From Oxalobacter sp. (lineage in GTDB: Bacteria > Pseudomonadota > Gammaproteobacteria > Burkholderiales > Burkholderiaceae_D), in assembly GCA_003605115.1 (NCBI GenBank), contig QZKY01000015.1, forward strand, positions 248,001 to 312,000: 64,000 nt of DNA, read 5' to 3'. Below, piece by piece: positions 54,369 through 62,426 of the stretch. Numbering within the stretch: the stretch's first letter is position 1; the number at the start of each line of letters is the position of its first letter. A model generated the notes under the pieces. That model was not told the DNA's origin, ran no database searches, and worked only from the letters and a program-made list of their open reading frames with translations. Made by a program: the position numbers and the translations under genes.

Positions 54369-55293
54369 TTCTGCAAGTTTTCAATTGCTTACTTTCGCAT
54401 CATCCTTGCGAGAGGGTTTAAAAGCATCTCCACATTTTGTGTCAAGTGTATTGCAGAAGTGGAGAAATGATAAAGCTTCCATTAGTGATATTTACGCTTG
54501 GTATGCAGATACCTATAGTACATCCGAGAGAATTGAGCTCAAGCATATTGAGAAAGCGACAAAACGTATAGAAGAAACCCTTGCTCTTGGCATACATGGT
54601 TTGTCAATTATTGATCATCAGTACCCCCAAGCTTTGAAGGCTATTGAGAACCCTCCTCCTACTATATATTTGCGTGGAAATTTGGGTGTTCTCAATCACG
54701 TTCCTGGACTAGCCATCGTAGGCACACGAAAAGCCTCAAAAAATGGCCTAATTATTGCCGAACGTCTTGCTTCGCATTTTTCATCACGCGGTTGGCTCAT
54801 CGTAAGTGGGCTAGCACTTGGTATTGACGCAGCAGCTCATCGAGGCGCTCTCCACAGTTCTGGCAGTACTATCGCGGTATTAGCCCATGGATTAGACGCT
54901 GCTTATCCCAAGGCAAATGCGAATTTAGCTAACGAGATTATTGAACGGGGTGGGGCTTGGGTTTCAGAGTATCCCGTGGGCGTACACGCAAAACCAGAGC
55001 AATTTGTTTTCAGAAACAGAATCCAAATCGGCCTCTCCGCAGGATCGGTAATCGTCGAGGGTGAAGTTAAGAGTGGCTCAATGACACAAGCCGAATTTTG
55101 CCTTAAGAACTCACGTGAATTATTTACAGTCCTTGAGCCAAAGGGACACGAACGTTTAGCATTAGTTGATGCAGGGCCAAAGGTTTTGCGAGGGCGGGGC
55201 GCCCATCCAATTTTTTCGCGAGATGACTATATTCAGGTCGAAAAAATTCTGGAAGTAAAGAGGGCTTCTTTATTGGCCCACTATGATGAATAG
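54349..55293 (+). CDS. DprA/Smf-like protein
   Basis: A 314-residue protein with an N-terminal helical region (about 1-75) and a DprA Rossmann domain: AIVGTRKAS, IVSGLALGIDAAAHRGAL, TIAVLAHGLDAAYP, and GSVIVEGEVKSGSMTQAEF. The chromosomal DprA protects transforming single-stranded DNA and loads RecA. This island copy lies at the end of the defence operon with a PRTase, so a role in sensing or handling foreign DNA is more likely. The winged-helix end of long DprA is absent. Confidence 0.85.
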   Translation: MGKLMHNSASFQLLTFASSLREGLKASPHFVSSVLQKWRNDKASISDIYAWYADTYSTSERIELKHIEKATKRIEETLALGIHGLSIIDHQYPQALKAIENPPPTIYLRGNLGVLNHVPGLAIVGTRKASKNGLIIAERLASHFSSRGWLIVSGLALGIDAAAHRGALHSSGSTIAVLAHGLDAAYPKANANLANEIIERGGAWVSEYPVGVHAKPEQFVFRNRIQIGLSAGSVIVEGEVKSGSMTQAEFCLKNSRELFTVLEPKGHERLALVDAGPKVLRGRGAHPIFSRDDYIQVEKILEVKRASLLAHYDE

Positions 55294-55435
55294 CTCCAGT
55301 CGCGGATAGCGTCAAGCAGACTCTAACCCATTGCGGGACTATTTCACGGAGGGGGAACAGGTACTTTAATCTTTCAGATTGATAGTTGTTTCCAATGCGA
55401 TCTATGGGTAAACTGAAACCAATTTGCAGGGCTCG

Positions 55436-55516
55436 TTTGATAGCGCAAATGATAGCGATGAACCCTGCGTACGGGTTCGCAAGTGTTCGGGTGTGTTCGC
55501 GACAATTCACTCAAAT
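55436..55516 (+). repeat. Right-end arm-type repeats of the island
   Basis: 55436-55464 repeats the left-end block (TTTGATAGCGCAAATGATAG, then CGATGAACC). At 55492-55516, TGTGTTCGCGACAATTCACT and CAAAT match a second copy at 57033-57058, beyond the island end. They lie 60-140 bases inside the tRNA remnant, where integrase arm sites are expected. Confidence 0.6.
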
Positions 55517-55575
55517 GCTTGATTTTATTGATGTTCCGGATGACGTCGAAGTTTGCAGGAAGGCCTAGTTTTCGC

Positions 55576-55620
55576 CTGTTAATCCGCAGGTCCCAGGTTC
55601 GAGCCCTGGTCGGGGAGCCA
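55576..55620 (+). repeat. Displaced tRNA-Asn 3' end (attachment site)
   Basis: 45 bases matching 30021-30065 with two differences. These are the two partners of one T-stem pair (tRNA 51-63, T-A in the intact gene, A-T here), so the stem still pairs. The tRNA 5' half is missing, so it is not a functional gene. It marks the island right end and the start of the next accessory segment. Confidence 0.92.
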
Positions 55621-55630
55621 ACAAATTCAA

Positions 55631-55657
55631 GGGGTTGCAGCAATGCAGCCCCTTTTT
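55631..55657 (+). terminator. Terminator behind the displaced tRNA end
   Basis: GGGGTTGCA-GCAA-TGCAGCCCC (one wobble) and TTTTT. It lies 11 bases after the tRNA remnant, and is probably either the original tRNA terminator or that of the second element. Confidence 0.8.
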
Positions 55658-55660
55658 GTT

Positions 55661-56680
55661 TCAGGCTTGCGTAGCCAAATCGTAACCTTTCAGTATCGAG
55701 TCCAACCGCGAAGCAGCAAAAGCCAGGTGATCCGGTGCCAAATGCGCATAACGCTCCACCATAGCCCCTGTGCGCCATCCTCCCAATCGTTGTAACTCAT
55801 GGGTAGGCGTGCCCGCCTGTCGCTGCCAAGTCGCCCATGTGTGCCTTAAATCGTGCCAGCGGAAATTTTCGATGCCTGCACGTTTTAAGGCTGCCCGCCA
55901 GTGCTTGGTGTTTGCCCAAACAATCGGCTTTCCCTTGTAGGTAAACACCCTTGTGGGGTGATTTCCTTCTTGGCGTTTGAGCACCTCCATGGCCATCTCG
56001 TTTAATGGAACGGATATTGGGTGACGATTCTTAGAATGCGTCGCCTGAACCCAGGCATGACGTAATTCCATATTCACCTGCGGCCATTCCAATTTCACGA
56101 CATTGCCTTGCCGGAGCCCCGTTGCGAGCGCAAACAATACCATCTCGCGTTGATGCTCAGGCAACTCGTCGAGCAAGGTTTTTGCCTCCTGCTGCGTGAG
56201 GGACCTTTCGCGGTTATTCGTTTCTTTAAAGAGCCGTATTTTTGGCGCCTTATCAATCCATTCCCATTCGTCTCTTGCCCGAATCAGAATGGCTCGAACT
56301 AGCGCTAGGTAGCGGTTAGCCGTGGCCTTGGTCGCCTCCTTGAGTTTGGCGGATCGAATCTTGTCGATCATGTCCAAATCAATCTGGTCAAGGTTCAACT
56401 CACCCAGAAAACGATGAAGCCATGTCAGCTTCTTGACGTCTTCCTTGTGCGTCGCCTTTTCCGAGGTTTCTTCCAGCCAGCGAACAACCGCCTCACGCCA
56501 GGAGCGTTTAGGCTTTATGCCTAATCGTTCCTTATCCCACTGAGCAGCCTTCAGCTTGTCATGGAACTCCTGCGCTTTTCGTCTGTTGGCAGTCCCAGTG
56601 CTTTGCTGTATCGGTCGTCCATTGAGTGGCGTGATTTTGACCCACCAATTTGGGGAGTCTTTGCGTTTGTAAAGTGACAT
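55661..56680 (-). CDS. Tyrosine recombinase (second integrase)
   Basis: A 339-residue integrase (MSLYKRKDSPNWWVKITPLNG start). It carries catalytic Arg in ATGLRQGNVVKLEW, WHDLRHTWATWQRQAG, GGWRTGAMVERYAHL and the Tyr in the last motif. Its stop is 40 bases from the displaced tRNA end. That position suits the integrase of a second element in tandem at tRNA-Asn. The upstream excisionase-like gene overlaps its start by 130 bases in another frame. Confidence 0.94.
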   Translation of the reverse strand: MSLYKRKDSPNWWVKITPLNGRPIQQSTGTANRRKAQEFHDKLKAAQWDKERLGIKPKRSWREAVVRWLEETSEKATHKEDVKKLTWLHRFLGELNLDQIDLDMIDKIRSAKLKEATKATANRYLALVRAILIRARDEWEWIDKAPKIRLFKETNNRERSLTQQEAKTLLDELPEHQREMVLFALATGLRQGNVVKLEWPQVNMELRHAWVQATHSKNRHPISVPLNEMAMEVLKRQEGNHPTRVFTYKGKPIVWANTKHWRAALKRAGIENFRWHDLRHTWATWQRQAGTPTHELQRLGGWRTGAMVERYAHLAPDHLAFAASRLDSILKGYDLATQA

Positions 56681-56880
56681 ATGGTTTCCTCCATGTGCTC
56701 ACCTTGCAACGCTCGCCGTTTGTATTGTGACCGGATACAGTCGATCAGGTCAACTTTTACGAAGACCCAACGTTTTCCCATCTTCGCGCCAGGAATTTCG
56801 CCAGCATGGGCTTTTTCCAGCAACGTGACCGGATGAATTTTGAGAAAGGCGGCAGCTTCTTGCAAAGTGAGCGTGTCCAT
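56551..56880 (-). CDS. Excisionase-like helix-turn-helix protein
   Basis: A 109-residue protein with an N-terminal helix-turn-helix (MDTLTLQEAAAFLKIHPVTLLEKAHAGEIPGAKMGKRWVFVKVDLIDCI) and a polar tail. The tail is encoded in the 130 bases shared with the integrase 5' end. Such an overlap of excisionase and integrase frames couples their translation. Confidence 0.85.
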   Translation of the reverse strand: MDTLTLQEAAAFLKIHPVTLLEKAHAGEIPGAKMGKRWVFVKVDLIDCIRSQYKRRALQGEHMEETICHFTNAKTPQIGGSKSRHSMDDRYSKALGLPTDEKRRSSMTS

Positions 56881-57192
56881 GAGTTATTTCCAGGAGTAAG
56901 TCAGGACAAACGCATCTTCAGTATGTGTGAATTGGAAGGGTGTTTTCATGCATATCTCCGGGTGTTGAAGTCGCTCGAAGATTAATGCACATGCGCTGTT
57001 TAGTAAAATCGAAGATGAAAGTTTTATTTTGATGTGTTCGCGAAGAGTTCACTCAAATCCGAGCATTTTTTAATAAATTATTGTGGGCGCGCGTTGCCTG
57101 AACGGGCTTCGATCCGTTGCTGTGTTGATTTTCTTAAAAACTATCGCAGCAGCGCAGCAATTTTTCGTAATGGATATCTTCGAACGGCTATA
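56881..57192. other. Intergenic region with an integrase-type repeat
   Basis: No supported gene. It contains the TGTGTTCGCGA..TTCACTCAAAT copy at 57033-57058 that also occurs at 55492-55516. The rest holds the likely promoter of the excisionase-like gene. Confidence 0.5.
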
Positions 57193-58176
57193 TCAGATTG
57201 TGAACTCGTTTCCCCGGCGTTTGGCGAGAAACTGGCGATAGGTTTCAAGAGTGACTTTTTGGACAGCTTCAACGCTTTCCGGCGTCGGTATTACTTTGAT
57301 CAGGCTGCGCCCGCTCCGGCGCTTGCCATAGTGCTTGAACGCTGTTTTTGTGCTGCTGTGGCCACTTAGGGCTGAAATTAGAACGAGATTCTCAAACGTT
57401 TTTTTGGCATCCGCGATAAATTGGTGGCGAAAGGAATAAAGCGTCAGATTGGCTTGGGACTGTCTAGTCCTTGTAATGCTTTCACTACGGGTTGCTTCAA
57501 ACTCGTTTTTCAGCGCCTTTTGAATTTTCGTGGCTTCGTCAGGATTTTGGCAGGCACAGTATTTCAGGGCTCCTTCAATCGATTGCATTTCCTCTTCATT
57601 GAGCTGGTCGATGAACATTTCTCGGAACTCGCCGTTTGCTCGTCCGTTCGAGTGCTTGGAGTTGCGTACGCGCAGGACGGGTCTGCCACTGCCTTGATGT
57701 TTTGAAATTGATGAAAAGCACCACTCGTTGGGCCTCAAGCCTACAAGACTCGTGGCCTTAAGGACGTGCATAAGTCCCTTTGCATGTTTGTGGCCGTTCT
57801 CAATACGTCGGTTAATGCCGGCAGAGAGGGCTGCCCAAGCGCTCAGGTCAACACGCTTGTCTTTTTTTCCACTGGTTTTATTGGATGTTTTTTTCAGGTC
57901 AGAAGAGCTTTCGTTACGAAGCGCATCGATCGCATGTTCGTTGTCGGGGTACTCGGTTTCCAGGACATACAAAACAGCAGCCTTGTAAACACGCCAACTT
58001 GCCATGGTCAGTTCCGATTTCAAAAAAATCAGATGGGCGGTAACTTCATCTGACGAGAAGTTATCTATGCCACGTTCTTTTTCAAATCGCTTTTTGAGTG
58101 CATGGTATCTGCTGACATATGCACGCTCGGTTTTTCGGGATCTTGTTGCTGTCGTTTCATTGAATGCTGATCTCAT
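57193..58176 (-). CDS. Tyrosine recombinase (third), integrase-like
   Basis: A 327-residue protein with a SAM-like N-terminal DNA-binding region (about 10-95) and a divergent catalytic domain. Arg is in LVGLRPNEWCF, then LTLYSFRHQFIADAKK, and LSGHSSTKTAFKHYGKRRSGR with the likely Tyr. It is not the usual phage-integrase type. The group resembles recombinases of small elements or plasmids, but I cannot name it. Its target site is unknown. Confidence 0.82.
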   Translation of the reverse strand: MRSAFNETTATRSRKTERAYVSRYHALKKRFEKERGIDNFSSDEVTAHLIFLKSELTMASWRVYKAAVLYVLETEYPDNEHAIDALRNESSSDLKKTSNKTSGKKDKRVDLSAWAALSAGINRRIENGHKHAKGLMHVLKATSLVGLRPNEWCFSSISKHQGSGRPVLRVRNSKHSNGRANGEFREMFIDQLNEEEMQSIEGALKYCACQNPDEATKIQKALKNEFEATRSESITRTRQSQANLTLYSFRHQFIADAKKTFENLVLISALSGHSSTKTAFKHYGKRRSGRSLIKVIPTPESVEAVQKVTLETYRQFLAKRRGNEFTI

Positions 58177-58855
58177 GCAAGTTCTCCTGTCTCTGAGTTG
58201 CTTTTGTTGTCGTACTCCTTTATGGCGTCGATTCTCTATCTTTTTGGCGCCTTGTTTCGGGTGTTGCTCGCTTTCTTTTTATGTTGTGAACGAAATAGTT
58301 GTGTTGGTATCTCCCCCCGTTACTGCTTATCGCTAACGCTTTTCGTAACACTACGTTTTCACCAGCAGTAACGGGTTTTGTAACGCTCGATACCAAAGAA
58401 GTTTGCCTAGTTCACGAAAGTGGTGGAGCAGCGAAAAAACCCAGGAGAGGCCAACAAGATAGGATGCTGGCGACAGAGCTTCAGAAAATTGCCTTCCCAA
58501 AAAACTACAACTGACTACAAGTAACTAAATCTGACTACAACTGACCGTTGAATAATCACTGTGCGCCGAATCTGGCAAATGTTGATTTCAGAGATGAGCC
58601 AGTTTTTGAGCGAGCTTTTAAAAGGCGGCTTTTGGCGTTTTGATGTCAAAATAAAAATATGCATTCAAATGCAAAAATAACTAAAAATAACTATGAATTA
58701 AAAGAACGCAATCAAGTTTGCCACACGCGCGCTGTCCAAACGCTTTATAAATTGCGTCGCCATCACGCTAAACCGAAAATCCATCTGATTCATAGGCCAG
58801 CTGTGTGTTGGGTGTTGGCAATCTGCATTTCACGTTGGCAAATGTTTTTAGCTTA
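58177..58855. other. Gene-poor region with several repeats
   Basis: No supported gene. An inverted 10-bp repeat CGTTACTGCT/AGCAGTAACG (58318-58327, 58364-58373) encloses TAACG..TTTT.GTAAC, and a related copy follows at 58366-58387. Four 10-bp tandem copies of ACTACAACTG, two of them imperfect, lie at 58504-58543. An AT-rich stretch follows to 58700. These look like recombinase or regulator binding sites. Confidence 0.5.
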
Positions 58856-59338
58856 TTACCTTTTCTCAGCGGCTTTTAAGCCAACCATAAAAGCGTGTCT
58901 ATTCGCGCGTGCATCGTTTAAAGCGTGATGCGGCTTCAAGTTGTTCTCATTAAGAAATCCTTCAAAGGCATTGCTGTCCAGACGATGGCCGATATTTTCC
59001 ACTTCAATCCAATTCGGAAGCTGACCCATTAACTCGCGAAGCTGTTCGACGTCGTATTCGTTGTCGACTATCACGGTCAAATTTCCCCCTTTATCTAGAT
59101 GCAGTCTTGAAAACCAGTCAAGCAGCAAATGCCGAATTTCGGGCAGCGGAATCATCGTTCCCCATTTGCGCGAGAGTTGGGGAAGCACATGCTTTTTGAC
59201 GAAATCACTGCAATTAAGATATTTGTATCCTTGCACCTCCCTGTAGAAGATGTGCTCGCCACAAAGTGACACTAGGCCAATGCTGATTAGCTGACGCTTT
59301 TCTAGGCTTGTAAATTCTGTGTCAAGAAAGACGTACAT
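58856..59338 (-). CDS. DEDDh-type 3'-5' exonuclease-like protein
   Basis: A 160-residue protein starting MYVFLDTEFTSLEKRQLISIGLV (Exo I, DTEF) and ending with HHALNDARANRHAF (Exo III, catalytic His and Asp). DNEYDVEQL supplies the middle Asp. The short single-domain layout fits RNase T/oligoribonuclease-like or small DEDD exonucleases. A paralogue lies at 62404 in the opposite orientation, with genes of unknown role between them. Confidence 0.82.
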   Translation of the reverse strand: MYVFLDTEFTSLEKRQLISIGLVSLCGEHIFYREVQGYKYLNCSDFVKKHVLPQLSRKWGTMIPLPEIRHLLLDWFSRLHLDKGGNLTVIVDNEYDVEQLRELMGQLPNWIEVENIGHRLDSNAFEGFLNENNLKPHHALNDARANRHAFMVGLKAAEKR

Positions 59339-59376
59339 GGTTAATCTCAGAAAATGTGTTGACCCATCGCTTTGCG

Positions 59377-60165
59377 CTAGGCCGCTTCTTCTGCATCAGT
59401 TATGTTTAATGCGCTGCTGGTTCGTTGCATGACCTCATCAAAAGACATCCCGGATCCCATCGCTTTTGAGAACAGCTCCAGCCATGCCAACTTCTCGCCC
59501 GACATGTTAAGGAGGGCAGCGCATTCTTCTTCATGGAAATCTGCAAAAATCTGGCTCTGATTCAGCATCGGATACTCTTTTTTCGCCATATCAAGCATTT
59601 CCCCGCCATACGTTGCAAGATAGTCTTCAGGAGAAAGTAATCTGGCGCCACGCTGCCAGCAGTCACGCCATTCTTGTGTGGATATCCGATGCCCCCCTTG
59701 ATCGAAGCCGCGTCCAAGTTGCAAGGCTGTAATGGGCATCGGTATTGTGTAACCGAGGGGACGTCGGATCAAAATCACCAAAGTCGGTTCATTGGATGAC
59801 AAGCCCAAAATAATGAGAACTCTCTGTGCTTCACGCCCTTCCGCCTGAAAAACCATTAGCGTTACGTCCGTCTTTTTGCCTTCGTGCGCAGCCAAAATTT
59901 TCTGGCATGCCGAGAGGTCGCCATTGACTTCCCAGCAATGCACCATGTCTCTTCGAAGTCGGCCAAAACGCCAGCCCAGACATTCGCAAACCTTAAGCTG
60001 CCGTTTTTCAGACAACACCCGCTCTTTGCCAGCCAACCAGGCGAGGAAGTTCGGACGATGAACTTCGCTCCGTCTGGCAACCTCAGCCACGGACAGTCCG
60101 GTGAGCTGCAGCAGTTGTTGCGCCACTTGGCGAAGATTTTGTTTTGTTGACATATTCGCATCCAA
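59377..60165 (-). CDS. Helix-turn-helix regulator with unknown C-terminal domain
   Basis: A 262-residue protein with an XRE-type domain (LLQLTGLSVAEVARRSEVHRPNFLAWLAGKERVLSEK) and a C-terminal ~150-residue domain without a known motif. It faces the exonuclease gene on the same strand and is divergent from the phosphoesterase operon, so it may repress both. The start is ATG 60165 or the in-frame ATG 60153. Confidence 0.75.
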   Translation of the reverse strand: MDANMSTKQNLRQVAQQLLQLTGLSVAEVARRSEVHRPNFLAWLAGKERVLSEKRQLKVCECLGWRFGRLRRDMVHCWEVNGDLSACQKILAAHEGKKTDVTLMVFQAEGREAQRVLIILGLSSNEPTLVILIRRPLGYTIPMPITALQLGRGFDQGGHRISTQEWRDCWQRGARLLSPEDYLATYGGEMLDMAKKEYPMLNQSQIFADFHEEECAALLNMSGEKLAWLELFSKAMGSGMSFDEVMQRTSSALNITDAEEAA

Positions 60166-60267
60166 TCAGACAAGACGGGGAATTCCCGACACCACTTGAC
60201 CTTCTCTTGATTTGCATGTCTAATAGTGTCTAGTGCACTATAACAAACAAAATGGCAGTGGGCAAGC

Positions 60268-61125
60268 ATGAAGATTCATTTTCTTTCTGACATCCATCTT
60301 GAGTTCGGCAAGTGGACGAAAAGCATCGATGTAAACGCCATCGATGCTGATGTCACTGTATTGGCCGGCGATATCGGTGTTGGTCTGGAGGGGATTCAGT
60401 GGGCACTGACGATTGAGCGCCCTGTCATTTACGTTATGGGCAACCACGAGTTCTACGGCCAGCGAAAGATGGCTGAACTCTGGCGCAAAGCCAGAGAGAA
60501 AGTCGCGGGTACGCATGTCCATCTGCTGGAGAATGAATCTGTCTTGATCAACACGCCAGGAAATCCCTTGGAGCAAGTGCGTTTTATCGGCGCTGTGTTC
60601 TGGACGGATTTCTGCCTTCTGGGTTCAGAGCAGCAAGAGCAGATGATGGACTACGCAAATCACATCATGACCGATTACAGTCGCATCTTCGTGGCCGGTC
60701 GCCGTGCGGCATCTTTCATGGATGATGCCAGTATTGGGCAGCCTAACCGTCGCAAGGGTACGTGCTTGACACCGCGCATGACGCTTTCCTTGCATCACGA
60801 AAGCCGTGACTACATCACGCACGAACTGCAGTCCAGCGCCGATTCCATCAAGGCTTCCGATTCAAATCTGAAAAACGTCGTGGTAACGCACCATGCGCCG
60901 TCAGCACTCAGTTTGTTGAACCAGCAGGTGCTCGGGGCCTCCGACGCCGCCTATGCATCCGAGCTTGACGTTATGGTTGCCAAGGCCAACCTCTGGATTC
61001 ATGGGCATACGCACATTTTTGCAGATTACCGCATTGGCCGTTGTCGGGTGGTGTCGAATCCTCGTGGATACGCAGGGCATGAAAAGATTGAAGGATTCAA
61101 TCCATTGAGGGTGGTAGAGATATGA
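60268..61125 (+). CDS. Calcineurin-like metallophosphoesterase
   Basis: A 285-residue protein with all metal motifs: SDIHLEFGK, GDIGVG, GNHEFYG, VVTHHAPSA and HGHTHIFADY. Such enzymes hydrolyse phosphodiesters, including nucleic-acid ends and cyclic nucleotides. The substrate here is unknown. Its stop overlaps the HAD gene start (ATGA), so the two proteins probably act together. Confidence 0.92.
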   Translation: MKIHFLSDIHLEFGKWTKSIDVNAIDADVTVLAGDIGVGLEGIQWALTIERPVIYVMGNHEFYGQRKMAELWRKAREKVAGTHVHLLENESVLINTPGNPLEQVRFIGAVFWTDFCLLGSEQQEQMMDYANHIMTDYSRIFVAGRRAASFMDDASIGQPNRRKGTCLTPRMTLSLHHESRDYITHELQSSADSIKASDSNLKNVVVTHHAPSALSLLNQQVLGASDAAYASELDVMVAKANLWIHGHTHIFADYRIGRCRVVSNPRGYAGHEKIEGFNPLRVVEI

Positions 61126-62426
61126 GTCTTGAAGCGAGAATCACATTGGAGCAGGACGAGTTGCTCCATGCGGCGTTATCAGACGGCCGCGTGCTGGTTT
61201 CAGGCGATGCGCGGGAATTGGCCATGCGGCTCGTTGCTGCTGGCGTGGAAATCTCTGCAGCGCATTGCGGGGATTGGCGAGAAGGTGAATCTTTCCCGTC
61301 AAAGGGCACAGCCATTGCGATCAAGTATGAAATGATGAAATTGCAGCGTGGCGTGAGCTTGCTGTTTCTGGATATCGATGGGGTTCTAAGGCCATTCCAG
61401 GGTCGTCACCTGCCTGATTTTCCCTATCTGCGACGTTTTGAAAATGTCCTGAGAAGTTTCACAGCTGCGCGCGTGGTCATTACGAGCACGCTTCGAGAAA
61501 CAATGTCGCTGGATGCGATCAGGGAATGGTTTTCGAAGGACATTCAAGATCGCATCATTGGTTGCACGCCAGTCCATGAGTTAAAAAGTGGTGAGGATCA
61601 CATGGCAAGTCGTTACCGCGAGATCATGGCGTATTTGAACGGACTGACGGTGCAGTGGGTGGCGCTCGATGATGACTCCAGCCTTTATCCGCGTCATTGT
61701 CGTCGACTGATTCTGTGCGACGATGGTTTCAGGGTGGCTGAAGAATCTGCATTGCGCCATAAATTGGAAACCTATGACTGGCTTCGGAATGCCTTTGAAA
61801 CGCTCGGATTCAGCTGGAATCGAGAGGTTATTCCGCCAAGAGCGCGTGCGGGTACGAGCGAGCAGGCCTGTTTCCATTTACAGCGCAATTCGCCGGAATT
61901 TGTGTGGCGCCTTGGTCTGCTGGAAGGCCTGCGGTATAGCTATCTGGAAGTCAAAACCCTTCTCGAAGGTGGTGCGATTCAGAGAAATAGGCTGGCTGAT
62001 CATTCGAAGGTACGCAAGATTGAGGTGGCAACTCAAATCTTGGTCGATCTGGTCAGATCAGGGAAGTTTGTTGTGGACAAGAGCACGTATGACAAGCTGT
62101 ATGGCAAAACGCCGAATAGATTTGATGTGGAGATATCCAACATTTTCTGGCGAGCAGAAGTAATTTTTGATGAGCTCACCAATCCGATTGAAAAGGCTGT
62201 GGTTTGCTATCTTTGCCTGTTCGAGTATGACCACCCTACGGCTTTTCTCATGACGAACGGAATATTGATGCAAAGTGGCCTGTTGCCGATCTGCATAGTT
62301 CCGGAAAAATTGCCGAAATTCAGGGAGATGATGATTGGCTTTAAGGCGACAAAGGAAGCCAGCGGAATTATGCGCTTTCTCTCATCGTGCATAGGAGGCA
62401 ATCGTGGTGCTGAAAGTGTTTCTTGA
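61122..62426 (+). CDS. HAD-domain protein with a degenerate Fic-like tail
   Basis: A 434-residue protein. An N-terminal ~80-residue part is unknown. The HAD domain has LFLDIDGVLRPF (motif I), ITSTLRE (motif II-like) and WVALDDDSS (motif IV). It resembles HAD domains of bacterial RNA-repair proteins. The C-terminal ~190 residues resemble Fic proteins, but where Fic has HPF.DGNGR the sequence reads HPTAFLMTNGILMQSG, lacking the catalytic DGNGR. AMPylation is therefore unlikely. It is coupled to the phosphoesterase and overlaps the exonuclease start by 23 bases. Confidence 0.75.
   Translation: MSLEARITLEQDELLHAALSDGRVLVSGDARELAMRLVAAGVEISAAHCGDWREGESFPSKGTAIAIKYEMMKLQRGVSLLFLDIDGVLRPFQGRHLPDFPYLRRFENVLRSFTAARVVITSTLRETMSLDAIREWFSKDIQDRIIGCTPVHELKSGEDHMASRYREIMAYLNGLTVQWVALDDDSSLYPRHCRRLILCDDGFRVAEESALRHKLETYDWLRNAFETLGFSWNREVIPPRARAGTSEQACFHLQRNSPEFVWRLGLLEGLRYSYLEVKTLLEGGAIQRNRLADHSKVRKIEVATQILVDLVRSGKFVVDKSTYDKLYGKTPNRFDVEISNIFWRAEVIFDELTNPIEKAVVCYLCLFEYDHPTAFLMTNGILMQSGLLPICIVPEKLPKFREMMIGFKATKEASGIMRFLSSCIGGNRGAESVS

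Larger units (their letters stand above)
30021..55620. mobile_element. Integrated genomic island in tRNA-Asn (P4-like/IME-like)
   Basis: Bounded by a 45-base direct repeat of the tRNA-Asn 3' end (30021-30065 and 55576-55620, two differences). Near each end is a copy of GATAGCGCAARTGATAGCG, likely integrase arm sites. Inside are a tyrosine integrase next to the tRNA, an AlpA-type regulator, an SF3 primase-helicase, small unknown genes, a large structured RNA region and a defence cluster. No capsid, terminase, relaxase or type IV secretion genes were seen. It therefore probably depends on helper functions for transfer. Confidence 0.88.

Noticed and set aside
55576-55620. A second functional tRNA-Asn gene
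   Set aside because: The 5' half (acceptor and D arm) is missing and the bases before it do not pair with the acceptor 3' strand. It is an attachment-site remnant.
30021-55620. Complete prophage or self-transmissible ICE
   Set aside because: No capsid, tail, terminase, relaxase or type IV secretion genes were recognised. The primase, AlpA and integrase set fits a satellite or mobilizable island better.
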